A stretch of DNA of 49,088 bases from Collinsella sp. UBA6357 (GTDB lineage Bacteria > Actinomycetota > Coriobacteriia > Coriobacteriales > Coriobacteriaceae), in contig DJRP01000004.1 of the NCBI GenBank assembly GCA_002437815.1, positions 1 to 49,088 of the forward strand, in the 5' to 3' direction. Every line of letters starts with the position of its first letter. The first letter of the stretch is position 1. The translations under genes and the position numbers were made by a program. The notes below the pieces were generated by a model, which worked only from the letters and a program-made list of their open reading frames with translations, ran no database searches and was not told the origin of the DNA. Shown here piece after piece: positions 33,244 to 42,708 of the stretch.

Positions 33244-35766
33244 ATGGCCAAGACCATCGGCACGCCGTGGCAAAAACTGGGGCACGAAGTCCCCGAGTCC
33301 GAGCTGGAGGGCGTCGACAAGTATTGGCGCGCATCCAACTATCTGTCCGTCGGCCAGATTTACCTGCGCTCCAATCCGCTCATGAAAAAGAATTTTGTTG
33401 ACGAGAAGACCGGCGAGACCCGTGATTTCGGTCGTGCCGACGTCAAGCACCGCCTGGTGGGCCACTGGGGCACCACGCCGGGCGTCAACTTCCTCTTCGG
33501 CCACGTCAACCGCCTGATCGCCGACCACGGCCAGAACGCCATCTTTCTTATGGGCCCCGGTCACGGTGGCCCGGCCGGTACGGCTCAGTCACTGCTCGAC
33601 GGTACCTACCGCGAGATTCGCCCCGATATTACCGATGACGAGGCCGGTCTGCAGAAGTTCTTCCGCCAGTTCTCCTATCCCGGCGGTATCCCGAGCCACT
33701 TTGCGCCCGAGACCCCCGGTTCCATCCACGAGGGCGGCGAGCTCGGCTATACGCTCAGCCACGCTTACGGCGCCGTTATGGACAACCCGAGCCTGCTGGC
33801 CGTGGCCGTGGTGGGCGACGGCGAGTCCGAGACCGGCCCGCTCGCCACGTCCTGGCAGTCCAACAAGCTCGTGAATCCCGCAACCGATGGCATCGTGCTG
33901 CCGATCCTGCACCTCAACGGCTACAAGATCGCCAACCCCACGATCCTCGCCCGCATCTCCGACGAGGAACTCACCAAGTTCTTCGAGGGTATGGGCTATA
34001 AGCCCCACTTCTTTGTTGCCGGCTTTGATGACGAGAGCCATGCGAGCATCCACAAGCGCTTTGCCGCGCTGTTCGAGCAGGTCTTCGACGAGATCTGCGA
34101 CATCAAGACGGCCGCCTGCGCCCAGGCTGCGGCCGGCGAGACCGTGAAGCGTCCGGCCTACCCGATGATCGTCTTCCGCACGCCCAAGGGCTGGACCTGT
34201 CCCAAGCAGATCGACGGCAAGAAGACCGAGGACTCCTGGCGCGCCCACCAGGTGCCGCTGGCGAGCGCCAAGGACACCCACGAGCACTTCCGCGTGCTGC
34301 GTGAGTGGCTCCGCTCCTACAAGCCCGAGGAGCTCTTCACGCCCGAGGGGCAGATCCGCCCCGAGGTCACGGCCTTCATGCCCGAGGGTGAGCTGCGTAT
34401 CGGCGCCAACCCCAACGCCAACGGCGGTAAGGTTCGTAAAGAGCTCGAGCTGCCCGACATCCACGCCCACGAGGTCCCCGTGGCCGAGAAGGGCCACGGT
34501 TGGGGCGCTACCGAGGCGGCGCGCGTCTTCGGCGAGTACACGGCAGATGTGCTGGCCCGCAACATTGACGACTTCCGCATCTTCGGCCCCGACGAGACCG
34601 CATCCAACCGCCTGCAGGCTGCCTATAAGGTGACCAAGAAGCAGTGGGACGCCGGCTTCTACGCGGACGAGGCCAACGATGAGCTGCTCGCCGGTTCCGG
34701 TAAGGTCGTGGAGCAGCTGTCCGAGCACCAGTGCGAGGGCTTCCTCGAGGCCTATGTGCTCACCGGCCGCTCCGGCGTGTGGAGCTCCTACGAGTCCTTC
34801 GTGCACGTCGTCGACTCCATGGTCAACCAGCACTGCAAGTGGCTCGAGGCCACCAAGCGCGAGATTCCGTGGCGCGCCCCTATCAGCGGCCTCAACATCC
34901 TGCTGTCGAGCCATGTGTGGCGTCAGGACCATAACGGCTTCTCGCACCAGGACCCGGGCTTTATCGACCTGTTGCTCAACAAGGCCAACGATACGCATAT
35001 CGTGAACGCCTACTATCCGGCTGACGCCAATATGGCCCTTGCCGTTGCCGAGCGCGTCTACCAGTCCACCGACTGCGTCAACGCCATCTTCTGTGGCAAG
35101 CAGCCCGCCCCGACCTTCCAGACCGTCGATGAGGCTCGCGCCGAACTTGCCGAGGGCATCGCTACCTGGAACTGGGCATCCACGGCCGATTCTCTCGACG
35201 ACGCCGACGTTGTGGTCGCCACTTGCGGCGACGTGCCGACGCTCGAGGCCCTGGCCGCTACCGACATGCTGCGCGAGCTGGGTATCAAGGTCTGGTTCGT
35301 CAATGTCGTCGATCTGCTCAAGATCCAGAACGTCTGCGAGAACGACCAGGCCATTTCCGACGAGCGCTGGGCTGAGTTCTTCGGCCGCGGCGAGAAGCCC
35401 GTGCTCTTTGCGTTCCACGCCTATGCCGGCACGATCCGCCGTCTGATCTGGAACCGTCCGGGCCACGATGCCTTCCGCGTCCACGGCTACGAGGAGAAGG
35501 GCTCCACGACCACGCCATTTGACATGCTGCGCCTGAACAATATGGATCGCTGGGCGCTTGCGGCCGATGTGCTGCGTATGGTCGACGCGGACAAGTTTGC
35601 GGCGAAGATCGACGAGTGGGAGGCGTTCCGCGATGAGGCCTTCCAGTTCGCCGTCGACGAGGGCTTCGATCACCCCGCCTTCACCGATTGGGTCTGGCCT
35701 GACGCTGCTGCCGCAACCGATGGTGTGCTCTCCGCAACCCAGATGACCGCCGGCGACAACGAGTAG
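33244..35766 (+). CDS. xfp: Xylulose-5-phosphate/fructose-6-phosphate phosphoketolase
   Basis: This TPP enzyme splits xylulose-5-P or fructose-6-P with phosphate to acetyl-phosphate plus a triose or tetrose phosphate, the core of the bifid/heterolactic shunt. At 840 aa it is slightly longer than the bifidobacterial enzyme. Signatures include LVGHWGTTPGVNFLFGHVNR, GPGHGGPAGTAQSLLDGTY, the EGGELGYTLSHAYGAVMDNP block, TPP-binding GDGESETGPLATSWQ, and RQDHNGFSHQDPGF. The start ATG has gggagccgg upstream. It is a single-gene unit next to the LacI regulator and under twin operators. Codon use is strongly biased to C-ending codons, in keeping with high expression. Confidence 0.95.
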   Translation: MAKTIGTPWQKLGHEVPESELEGVDKYWRASNYLSVGQIYLRSNPLMKKNFVDEKTGETRDFGRADVKHRLVGHWGTTPGVNFLFGHVNRLIADHGQNAIFLMGPGHGGPAGTAQSLLDGTYREIRPDITDDEAGLQKFFRQFSYPGGIPSHFAPETPGSIHEGGELGYTLSHAYGAVMDNPSLLAVAVVGDGESETGPLATSWQSNKLVNPATDGIVLPILHLNGYKIANPTILARISDEELTKFFEGMGYKPHFFVAGFDDESHASIHKRFAALFEQVFDEICDIKTAACAQAAAGETVKRPAYPMIVFRTPKGWTCPKQIDGKKTEDSWRAHQVPLASAKDTHEHFRVLREWLRSYKPEELFTPEGQIRPEVTAFMPEGELRIGANPNANGGKVRKELELPDIHAHEVPVAEKGHGWGATEAARVFGEYTADVLARNIDDFRIFGPDETASNRLQAAYKVTKKQWDAGFYADEANDELLAGSGKVVEQLSEHQCEGFLEAYVLTGRSGVWSSYESFVHVVDSMVNQHCKWLEATKREIPWRAPISGLNILLSSHVWRQDHNGFSHQDPGFIDLLLNKANDTHIVNAYYPADANMALAVAERVYQSTDCVNAIFCGKQPAPTFQTVDEARAELAEGIATWNWASTADSLDDADVVVATCGDVPTLEALAATDMLRELGIKVWFVNVVDLLKIQNVCENDQAISDERWAEFFGRGEKPVLFAFHAYAGTIRRLIWNRPGHDAFRVHGYEEKGSTTTPFDMLRLNNMDRWALAADVLRMVDADKFAAKIDEWEAFRDEAFQFAVDEGFDHPAFTDWVWPDAAAATDGVLSATQMTAGDNE

Positions 35767-35797
35767 CCGACTTCTCGGCCTACATATAGGATCGTGA

Positions 35798-35936
35798 TCT
35801 GAGATCTGCACAGGTTCTGCTGCGTATCGGCTCGAATCTGTGCGGATCTCAGACTTTATAACGAGGCATGTCGTGGATGTCTGAAATCTGCGCAGATTGG
35901 GAGCGCGGGACGGAGAGAACTGTGCGGATTTAAGAC
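35798..35936. repeat. Duplicated inverted-repeat motif after xfp
   Basis: A ~20-nt motif, consensus near GTCTGARATCYGCRCAGRTT, occurs four times as two inverted pairs: 35798-35817(+)/35834-35854(-) and 35879-35898(+)/35918-35936(-). Each pair can form a hairpin of about 18-20 bp with loops of 16 and 19 nt. The first is followed by ctttata and may terminate xfp. The stretch 35937-36063 holds the likely promoter of the next gene but no clear hexamers. Confidence 0.7.
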
Positions 35937-36063
35937 GGGGCTGCCAAGCGATTGGGGCCGAGTGGAACACGCAGGCTGTTGCAGACCCGAAACGACAACG
36001 TGCTACATTTTTATATGATTTGTTCGTTTTGATGTTCGCGATGTACGGCTGGAGAGGTGAGCG

Positions 36064-37005
36064 ATGAGTTTTACGAGCGTGGCGTTGGAGATGGTGACGG
36101 TTTCGCTGCCGATTCTCCTGGGTTGGGCGATTGCCAAACTGGGCTTCATGCAGCCCGAGTTTGAGCGTGAGCTCTCGCGCCTGCTGCTCAAGGTGGCGCT
36201 CCCATGCCTTGTGCTCTCATCGGCCCTCGGTGACGATGTCAAGCTGCCGAGTGTCGCGGACACGTTCTCGCTCATGGGGCTGACGGTTGCGATGTATGCT
36301 TTGGCGATCGCCCTTGCCTTTATGATCCCGGCGCTCATGCGTGCGCCGCGCGGCACCGAATGCTCGTATCGCTTTGCTGTGCTTTTCGGCAACGCGGGCT
36401 TTATCGGTTTTCCCGTGATCCAGGCGGTGCTCGGTAAGCAGGCGCTTCTCTATGCCTCGATCTCGCTCATCCCTATGAATATTTTTATGTTTACCATCGG
36501 GGAGATGCTCTTTAGCGGCATCGGCGGCGGCTTCAAGAAAACACTCCGCAGCTTGGCGGCTTGTGCCAAGAACCCCGGGCTTATCGCGAGCGTCATCGTG
36601 CTTATCGTGGTGCTGACGGGCTGGACCGACTGGGGTGTTCTGGGTGACTCGATCAACATCGTGGGCACCATGACCACGCCGGCGGCGCTGCTGCTTATGG
36701 GTTCTTCCATCTCGCGATACCGTCCGCTCGATATGCTCACCAACTGGCGCGCCTACGTGGCCGTGCTGGGGCGCCTGTTGATCGTGCCCCTTGCGGGCCT
36801 TGCCGTGGCACGCGTCTGGCCGGGCATGAATGAGATCTTCATCCTTACGCTCGTGCTCGACATGGCCATGCCCGTGGGCAGCAACGGCACGCTTTACTGT
36901 CTTCAGTACGGCCGCGATTCGCGTCCCATGATGCAGTGCACGTTCCTGTCGATCATCTGCTCAATCTTGACGATCCCGCTCGTGACCGTGATCGCTTCGA
37001 TGTAG
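36064..37005 (+). CDS. AEC-family (auxin efflux carrier type) permease
   Basis: A 313-aa membrane protein with about ten hydrophobic segments, as in bacterial AEC transporters of malate, malonate and other organic anions. Typical features are the N-terminal VTVSLPILLGWAIAKLGF, ELSRLLLKVALPCLVLSSAL, FGNAGFIGFPVIQAVLG and the C-terminal MAMPVGSNGTLYCLQYG. The ATG at 36064 has gagaggtgag upstream. It is monocistronic. The substrate cannot be read from the sequence; near the phosphoketolase gene an organic acid is plausible, but that is a guess. Confidence 0.85.
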   Translation: MSFTSVALEMVTVSLPILLGWAIAKLGFMQPEFERELSRLLLKVALPCLVLSSALGDDVKLPSVADTFSLMGLTVAMYALAIALAFMIPALMRAPRGTECSYRFAVLFGNAGFIGFPVIQAVLGKQALLYASISLIPMNIFMFTIGEMLFSGIGGGFKKTLRSLAACAKNPGLIASVIVLIVVLTGWTDWGVLGDSINIVGTMTTPAALLLMGSSISRYRPLDMLTNWRAYVAVLGRLLIVPLAGLAVARVWPGMNEIFILTLVLDMAMPVGSNGTLYCLQYGRDSRPMMQCTFLSIICSILTIPLVTVIASM

Positions 37006-37101
37006 CGGCAGCAGATATCGAATTGTTTCAAAATGAATACGCGTCTTGTGGTTTGCTGAGTATTTACGCTGCGAGCACTCTAGTATGCTAAAGTATCGAG
37101 C

Positions 37102-37130
37102 AAGCCGGCGGAGCTATGCCGGTTTGTTTG
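37102..37130 (+). terminator. Weak terminator or attenuator before the his operon
   Basis: The 8-bp stem aagccggc (37102-37109) pairs with gccggttt (37118-37125), with one G-U pair, followed by gtttgtatat. It lies 35-60 nt before hisZG. No histidine-rich leader peptide and no T-box sequence are visible. It could instead be the terminator of the AEC gene about 100 nt upstream. Confidence 0.4.
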
Positions 37131-37164
37131 TATATATGTCGCAACGTATGAGGAGGCTCACCAG

Positions 37165-38850
37165 ATGACAGCCACGCCGTGGGGATTCCGGGATATCCTG
37201 CCCGAGGAGGCTCAGACACGCGAGGAAATCGCGCAGACGGTGAAAGGCTGCTTCAAGGGGCATCATTACCTGCCGGTCGAGACTCCCATCTTGGAGGACA
37301 AGGCCGGGCTCGAGGAAGGCGGGCGTCTGGCCGATACGCCGTTCAAGCTGTTCGACGACGACGGGCGCCTGCTCGTGGTGCGCCCTGACAACACGCTGCC
37401 CATTGTGCGTCTGGTCGCGAATCGCATGGGTGCCGGTGACTTGCCGCTGCGCCTGCGCTACGAGGCGCCGGTGGTGCGTGAGCGCACGCGTGGCGCCGGC
37501 GGGTCGCGTCAGTTCACGCAGCTGGGCTTCGAGTTGATCGGCGAGGGCGACGCGGCGGGCGATATCGAGGCCGTCTCGATGGTGGCCGAGGCCCTTCGCT
37601 CGCTTGGGCTCGCGGGCAAGCGGATCGTCTGCGGTAGCGTCCGTCCGTTCAAGGCACTGCTCGCCGTGTGCGAGGACCGCGGGCTGGCGGATGAGGCCCT
37701 GCGCCTGGTGCACGCCAACAACTTCGTGGACCTCGATGCGCGCGTCAAGGCGAGCGCCGAGAGCGATGCGGTCAAGGCCGCTATCTCCGAACTGCCGCGC
37801 CTTGCGGGCGGCCCCGAGGTGCTCGACCGTGTGGACGAACTGCTGCTTGCGGCCGGCGTCTGGGGGTCGGCGACCTCTGAGCTGCGGGCCCTGCTCGAGG
37901 GGCTCGACGAGGCGGATGCTCGTCTCATCTCCTTTGACTTCTCCATCACCAACTCCTTTGACTACTATACCGGCCTGGTGTTTAAGGCCTATGCCGGGGG
38001 ACTCTCTGATCCCGTCGGCTCGGGCGGGCGTTACGACTCCATCTTCACCGGCGTTTTCGGTCGCGGTATCGAGGTACCGGCGGCGGGCTTCGCCTTTTCG
38101 CTCGAGCGCCTGGAGGCGGCGGGCGCCGTCGACGAGGACGATGTGGCCGACCCGACGGCTGCCCCCCTGCGCATCGCGGTGCCCAAGGGCTCTCTCAAGG
38201 CCGATACCATCCGTGTGCTCGAGGCGGCGGGTATCGATGCCTCCGAATTTGCCGATCCGGGCCGCAAACTGATCGTGCACGGCCGCGACCTGCAGGGGTC
38301 CATCGGCGATATCGAGTTTGTGATCGTGCGCCCGACCGACGCTCCCATCTTCGCCGCCTGCGGTGGTGCCGACTGCGGCATCTGCGGCTACGATTCGCTG
38401 ATCGAGGCCGATGTCGAGCTGCTGCAGCTCGTTGATCTGGGCTATGGCGGCTGCCGCTTTATCGAGGCCGAGCCTGCATGGCGTGCCGGCCAAGCTGAGC
38501 GCAACTATGCCCGCCTGGGCACGCTGCGCGTCGCCACCAAGTACCCGCGCATCGCGAGCGCTTGGTATGCGAGCCGTGGCGTTAACGCCGAGGTGGTTTC
38601 GCTGCACGGCAACATCGAGCTCGGACCCATCGTCGGGATGGCCGACCGTATCGTTGACATCACGGCGACCGGTGCCACGCTGCGCGATAACGATCTGGTG
38701 ATCACCGGCGAGATCATGAACTGCACGGCTCGGTTCTTCGTGAACCCCGGAGCCGCCCGCCGCGATCCACGCGTGCGTGAACTTGCCGACCGTCTGGCTG
38801 CGTCGGTGGAGGATCTCCATTTCGAGCCCGTCGCGGGTTCGGCACAGTAG
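37165..38850 (+). CDS. HisZ-HisG fusion: ATP phosphoribosyltransferase regulatory plus catalytic subunit
   Basis: The 561-aa protein starts the histidine pathway (ATP plus PRPP to phosphoribosyl-ATP). Residues about 1-330 are HisZ, a histidyl-tRNA-synthetase-like module: FRDILPEEAQTREEI, RPDNTLPIVRLVANR, RLRYEAPVVRER, SFDYYTGLVFKAY and GSGGRYDSIF. From about 338 a short-form HisG follows (APLRIAVPKGSLKADTIRVL, CGICGYDSLIEA, RVATKYPRIASAWY, and the PRPP-binding stretch IVDITATGATLRDNDL). Short-form HisG needs HisZ for activity, and here both are one chain, which fixes their ratio. No internal stop or restart separates them. It is the first gene of the his operon, with gaggaggc before the ATG. 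Confidence 0.93.
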   Translation: MTATPWGFRDILPEEAQTREEIAQTVKGCFKGHHYLPVETPILEDKAGLEEGGRLADTPFKLFDDDGRLLVVRPDNTLPIVRLVANRMGAGDLPLRLRYEAPVVRERTRGAGGSRQFTQLGFELIGEGDAAGDIEAVSMVAEALRSLGLAGKRIVCGSVRPFKALLAVCEDRGLADEALRLVHANNFVDLDARVKASAESDAVKAAISELPRLAGGPEVLDRVDELLLAAGVWGSATSELRALLEGLDEADARLISFDFSITNSFDYYTGLVFKAYAGGLSDPVGSGGRYDSIFTGVFGRGIEVPAAGFAFSLERLEAAGAVDEDDVADPTAAPLRIAVPKGSLKADTIRVLEAAGIDASEFADPGRKLIVHGRDLQGSIGDIEFVIVRPTDAPIFAACGGADCGICGYDSLIEADVELLQLVDLGYGGCRFIEAEPAWRAGQAERNYARLGTLRVATKYPRIASAWYASRGVNAEVVSLHGNIELGPIVGMADRIVDITATGATLRDNDLVITGEIMNCTARFFVNPGAARRDPRVRELADRLAASVEDLHFEPVAGSAQ

Positions 38851-38913
38851 CCGCACCTGTCGCGGGCGCCGTAAAACTTTGAATCTCAACCTCGACCGAT
38901 AGGGGATACCGAT

Positions 38914-40338
38914 ATGAAGACCATCAAGCTCGCTGCCGGTGAGCGCCTCGTTACCAACCAACTCAATCGCAAGGGCGTGCTGCCCCAAAACATCGTGGAC
39001 GCCGCACGCGACATCGTGGCAAACGTGCGTGCCAACGGCGATGCCGCCGTGCGCGATTATTGCAAGCGCTTCGACGGTGTGGACCTTGCGCAGTTCCGTC
39101 TGCCGCAGGAGCAGATCGACGCCGCGCTCGAAGGGCTCGATCCGACGTTCGTCGCCGCGCTCGAGAAGGCCGCCCGCCAGATTCGTGAGTTCCACCAGCG
39201 CGAGGTCGAGCAGAGCTGGTTTACCACGCGCCCGGATGGCACGATGCTCGGTGTCAAGGTGACTCCGCTCGCCGCCGCCGGCATCTACGTACCGGGCGGT
39301 CGCGCGCAGTACCCCTCGACTGTGCTCATGAACGCTATTCCCGCCAAGGTCGCGGGCGTCAAACGCGTGGTCATGGTGACCCCGCCGCAAAAGGACGGCC
39401 TCATCAGCCCCTATACGCTCGCGGCGGCCAAGCTCGGCGGCGTGGATGAGATCTATATGGTGGGCGGTGCCCAGGCCGTGGCCGCCTTGGCCTATGGAAC
39501 GGAGTCCATTCCCAAGGTCGACAAGATCACCGGTCCGGGCAATGCCTTTGTGGCCGCGGCCAAGCAGATCGTCTCGGGCGATGTGGGCATCGACATGGTC
39601 GCCGGCCCGTCTGAAGTCTGCGTGCTGGCCGATGCCACGGCCAAACCCATGGTGGTCGCGGCCGACTTGATGGCCCAAGCCGAGCACGATCCGCTGGCCG
39701 CCTGCTATCTGGTGACTTGCGACGAGGCGTTTGCGCGCGAGGTCGAGGCCGGCATCGATATTCTGGTGGCGCAGTCCCCGCGTGCCGAGATCACCCGCGC
39801 CTCGCTCGATAACGAGGGCACGATCGTGGTCGCCGCCGACATGGCGGCTGCCGTCGAGGCCGTGAACACCGTGGCGCCCGAGCACCTGGAGCTGCACTGC
39901 AAGGATGCCATGGGCCTTCTCGGCGGTATCCGCAACGCCGGCGCCATCTTTGTGGGTGCCTGGAGCTCCGAGCCGCTCGGCGATTACGTGGCCGGCCCTA
40001 ACCACACCCTGCCGACCGGCGGCACGGCCATGTTTTCCAACCCGCTTTCGGTGGAGGAGTTCGTCAAGCGCTCGAGCGTTATCTGCTATACGCCCGAGGG
40101 ACTGCTTTCCGATGCTCCCGCTACGCAGCGCTTGGCCGAGGCCGAGGGTCTGTGGGCTCACGCGCTGTCGGCGGCGCTTCGCCGTCGCGTGCTCGAAGAG
40201 GGCGAGGACGCCGTGAGCGCCGAATCGTTGGCCGCCGCCGACCTCACGAAGGTCGCGTGGCCGGGCGACGCGGTCGATACGGTTGCCGGCGGCGTGGATC
40301 TGACGGCGCTCGACGCCGCCGCGGCGAAGGGGGAATAG
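38914..40338 (+). CDS. hisD: Histidinol dehydrogenase
   Basis: This NAD- and zinc-dependent enzyme carries out the last two steps of histidine synthesis. Signatures: YVPGGRAQYPSTVLMNAIPA, TGPGNAFVAAAKQ, MVAGPSEVCVLAD, APEHLELHCKD and GPNHTLPTGGTAMFSNPLSV with the catalytic His. At 474 aa it is slightly longer than usual because of an Ala/Glu-rich C-terminal tail. Its stop is separated from hisC by one base. Confidence 0.95.
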   Translation: MKTIKLAAGERLVTNQLNRKGVLPQNIVDAARDIVANVRANGDAAVRDYCKRFDGVDLAQFRLPQEQIDAALEGLDPTFVAALEKAARQIREFHQREVEQSWFTTRPDGTMLGVKVTPLAAAGIYVPGGRAQYPSTVLMNAIPAKVAGVKRVVMVTPPQKDGLISPYTLAAAKLGGVDEIYMVGGAQAVAALAYGTESIPKVDKITGPGNAFVAAAKQIVSGDVGIDMVAGPSEVCVLADATAKPMVVAADLMAQAEHDPLAACYLVTCDEAFAREVEAGIDILVAQSPRAEITRASLDNEGTIVVAADMAAAVEAVNTVAPEHLELHCKDAMGLLGGIRNAGAIFVGAWSSEPLGDYVAGPNHTLPTGGTAMFSNPLSVEEFVKRSSVICYTPEGLLSDAPATQRLAEAEGLWAHALSAALRRRVLEEGEDAVSAESLAAADLTKVAWPGDAVDTVAGGVDLTALDAAAAKGE

Positions 40339-40339
40339 C

Positions 40340-41455
40340 ATGGCTGAGCTTTCGGCGCGCATGAAGGAGCTCGTCCAGCCCTATCTGGCCGGTATCGAGC
40401 CCTATGACCCCAACTTCACGCCCACGCGCATCAACCTCTCGGCCAACGAGAACACCTATCCGCTGCCCGTGGGCGTGCGGGAGGCGATCGATGCGGCCTT
40501 GGCGGCAACACCGCTCAACCGTTATCCCGATCCGATGTCCAACGACCTGCGTGACGAGCTTGCTGCCTGGCATGGCGTGGCACGCGAGAACATCTGCGTG
40601 GGCAACGGCGGCGACGAGCTGCTCTATAACTATCTGCTGGCGTTTGGCGGCGCGGGGCGCACGCTTCTCAACTGCCCGCCGTGCTTTAGCGAGTACGCGT
40701 TTTTCGCCTCGCTCTGCCAGACGGAGGTCCGCGACGTGTGGCGCGACCCGGTGACGTTCGAGCTCGACCAGACGGCCGTGCTCGATGCGGCACCGGCGTG
40801 CGACCTGGCGATCGTGACTTCACCCAACAACCCGACGGGCGACCTCGCTCCGCGCGACTTCATCGCCGCACTGTGCGATGCCTGCCCCGGTATGGTCATG
40901 ATCGACGAGGCCTATATCGAGTTCGCGGACGAGGCGTTTGGCGCTACGTCCACGTGCCAGGAGCTGCTTGCCGACCACCCCAACCTCGTGATCCTGCATA
41001 CGCTTTCCAAGGCCTTCGGTGCCGCTGGCTGTCGCTTGGGCTACGTGATCGCGGCGCCCGATGTCATCGATGTATTTGCGGCGATTCGTCAGATCTACTC
41101 GGTCAACGTGCTTACCCAGGCGGCGGCGACGGCCGCGGTTTGTGCTCGCGATGCCTATGCGCCCGTGGTGGCGCAGATCGTGTCCGAACGCGAGCGCGAG
41201 GTTGCCACCCTGCGCGCCATGACGACCGAGGGGCTGCCCGTTGAGGTGTGGCCGTCCACGGCGAACTTCGTGCTCGTGCGCACGCCGGGTGCCACGCGCG
41301 TGCGTGAGCGTCTGCGCGACGAGCGCTCCATCCTGGTGCGCGACTTCAGCTATGCACCGGGCTTGGCGGACTGCCTGCGTATCACCGTGGGCACGCCCGA
41401 GGAGAACGATGAGGTTCTGGCGGCGTTTGCCGCCCTCGTGAAGGAGGAGATGTAG
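40340..41455 (+). CDS. hisC: Histidinol-phosphate aminotransferase
   Basis: This PLP aminotransferase forms histidinol phosphate from imidazole-acetol phosphate. Family blocks are NLSANENTYPLPVGV, TSPNNPTGD, IDEAYIEFADE, and the PLP-lysine segment HTLSKAFGAAGCRLGY. It is 371 aa. The ATG follows the hisD stop by one base, and the next start (hisB) abuts its stop, so this is tight coupling. Confidence 0.95.
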   Translation: MAELSARMKELVQPYLAGIEPYDPNFTPTRINLSANENTYPLPVGVREAIDAALAATPLNRYPDPMSNDLRDELAAWHGVARENICVGNGGDELLYNYLLAFGGAGRTLLNCPPCFSEYAFFASLCQTEVRDVWRDPVTFELDQTAVLDAAPACDLAIVTSPNNPTGDLAPRDFIAALCDACPGMVMIDEAYIEFADEAFGATSTCQELLADHPNLVILHTLSKAFGAAGCRLGYVIAAPDVIDVFAAIRQIYSVNVLTQAAATAAVCARDAYAPVVAQIVSEREREVATLRAMTTEGLPVEVWPSTANFVLVRTPGATRVRERLRDERSILVRDFSYAPGLADCLRITVGTPEENDEVLAAFAALVKEEM

Positions 41456-42043
41456 ATGGCTCGCACCGCCGAGGTAACCCGTATAACGGGGGAGACCGAT
41501 ATCACCGTCAAGCTCGATCTTGACGGCACCGGTGTCTGCGATATCGCGACCGGTGTTCCGTTTTTCGACCATATGCTCAACGCTTTCGGTCGCCATGGAC
41601 TGTTCGATCTTACCGTGCATGCGACCGGTGACATCGATGTCGACGCGCACCATACCGTCGAGGACACGGGTATCGTGCTGGGCGAGGCGTTTAGCCGGGC
41701 GCTCGGCGACAAGGTGGGCATCACGCGCTTTGCCGACGTGACTATCCCGATGGACGAGACGCTCGTCATGGCCGCCGTCGACATCTCGGGCCGCGGCCAG
41801 GCGTATTGCGACCTGCCCGTTCCCACCGAGCGCGTCGGCACGTTCGACACTGAGCTTGCCGTCGAGTTCCTCTATGCTTTCGCGCGCGATGCAAAGCTCA
41901 CGCTGCATGTGCGCGAGCTCGCGGGCGAGAACTCGCATCACATCATCGAGGCGGCGTTCAAAGCCGTGGGCCGTGCGATGCGTGCCGCCTGCGAGCTCGA
42001 TCCGCGCGTGCACGGCATCCCCAGCACCAAGGGGAGCCTGTAA
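41456..42043 (+). CDS. hisB: Imidazoleglycerol-phosphate dehydratase
   Basis: The 195-aa dehydratase has both metal-binding motifs: FFDHMLNAFGRHGLFDL with DAHHTVEDTGIVLGEA, and the C-terminal HHIIEAAFKAVGRAM. It has only the dehydratase domain and no phosphatase half, so histidinol phosphate must be hydrolysed by another protein; the PHP gene at the end of the operon is a candidate. It overlaps hisH by one base. Confidence 0.95.
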   Translation: MARTAEVTRITGETDITVKLDLDGTGVCDIATGVPFFDHMLNAFGRHGLFDLTVHATGDIDVDAHHTVEDTGIVLGEAFSRALGDKVGITRFADVTIPMDETLVMAAVDISGRGQAYCDLPVPTERVGTFDTELAVEFLYAFARDAKLTLHVRELAGENSHHIIEAAFKAVGRAMRAACELDPRVHGIPSTKGSL

Positions 42044-42708
42044 TGGCGGCGCCGCGCGTCGTGGTGGTCGACTACCACAAGGGCAACCTGTCGAGCGTGG
42101 TGCGCGGGCTCGATCGTGCCGGCGCCGAGGCGTGCGCCAGCGACGATCCAAAAGCCATGGCATCGGCCGATGCCCTGGTCATTCCCGGTGTCGGCGCCTT
42201 TTACGATGCCATTACCTTTATGCGCGAGCACGGCGAGGAGCGGGCGATTCTTGATGCTGCGGCCGCCGGCAAGCCGGTGCTCGGCATCTGTCTGGGGCTT
42301 CAACTGTTCTTCGAGCGTGGCGACGAGGGCGTGCCGGCAGGCGGTGCTGAGCGTTGGTGCAAGGGCTTGGGCATCATGAAAGGCTCGTGCATGCGTCTCG
42401 AATCGACCCGGCTCAAGGTCCCGCATGTGGGCTGGGACCAGGTGCGCCTTACGCCGACCGGCGCGGTAGACCCGCTGCTCGCCGGTTTTGCCGAGGGCGC
42501 CAACATGTACTTCACGCACAGCTACGCCGTGGCCGACGACGCCGATGCGAACGATGTGCTCGCCCGCACGCACTATACCAGGAGCTTTCCGTGTATCGTG
42601 CGCCATGGCAATGTGTGGGGCTGCCAGTTCCATCCCGAGAAGTCGTCCGGACAAGGGCAGCAGATTCTCGAGAATTTCGTTCAGATTGCAAAGGAGGCGC
42701 GTGCATGA
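42043..42708 (+). CDS. hisH: Imidazole glycerol phosphate synthase, glutamine amidotransferase subunit
   Basis: A class-I glutaminase of 221 aa that supplies ammonia to HisF. The nucleophile Cys is in LGICLGLQLFFERGDEG, and the His/Glu pair in GCQFHPEKSSGQGQQIL; the N-terminus is VVVVDYHKGNLSSVVRGL. Its stop overlaps the hisA start (atga). Confidence 0.95.
   Translation: MAAPRVVVVDYHKGNLSSVVRGLDRAGAEACASDDPKAMASADALVIPGVGAFYDAITFMREHGEERAILDAAAAGKPVLGICLGLQLFFERGDEGVPAGGAERWCKGLGIMKGSCMRLESTRLKVPHVGWDQVRLTPTGAVDPLLAGFAEGANMYFTHSYAVADDADANDVLARTHYTRSFPCIVRHGNVWGCQFHPEKSSGQGQQILENFVQIAKEARA

Noticed and set aside
37114..40362. Very long open frame (over 1000 codons) antisense to hisZG and hisD; similar long antisense frames at 19154-21292 and 33589-35970
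   Set aside because: High-GC coding strands with strong codon bias leave the antisense frame open. The antisense products are Gly/His/Arg/Val-rich with no family motifs, while the sense genes are unmistakable.
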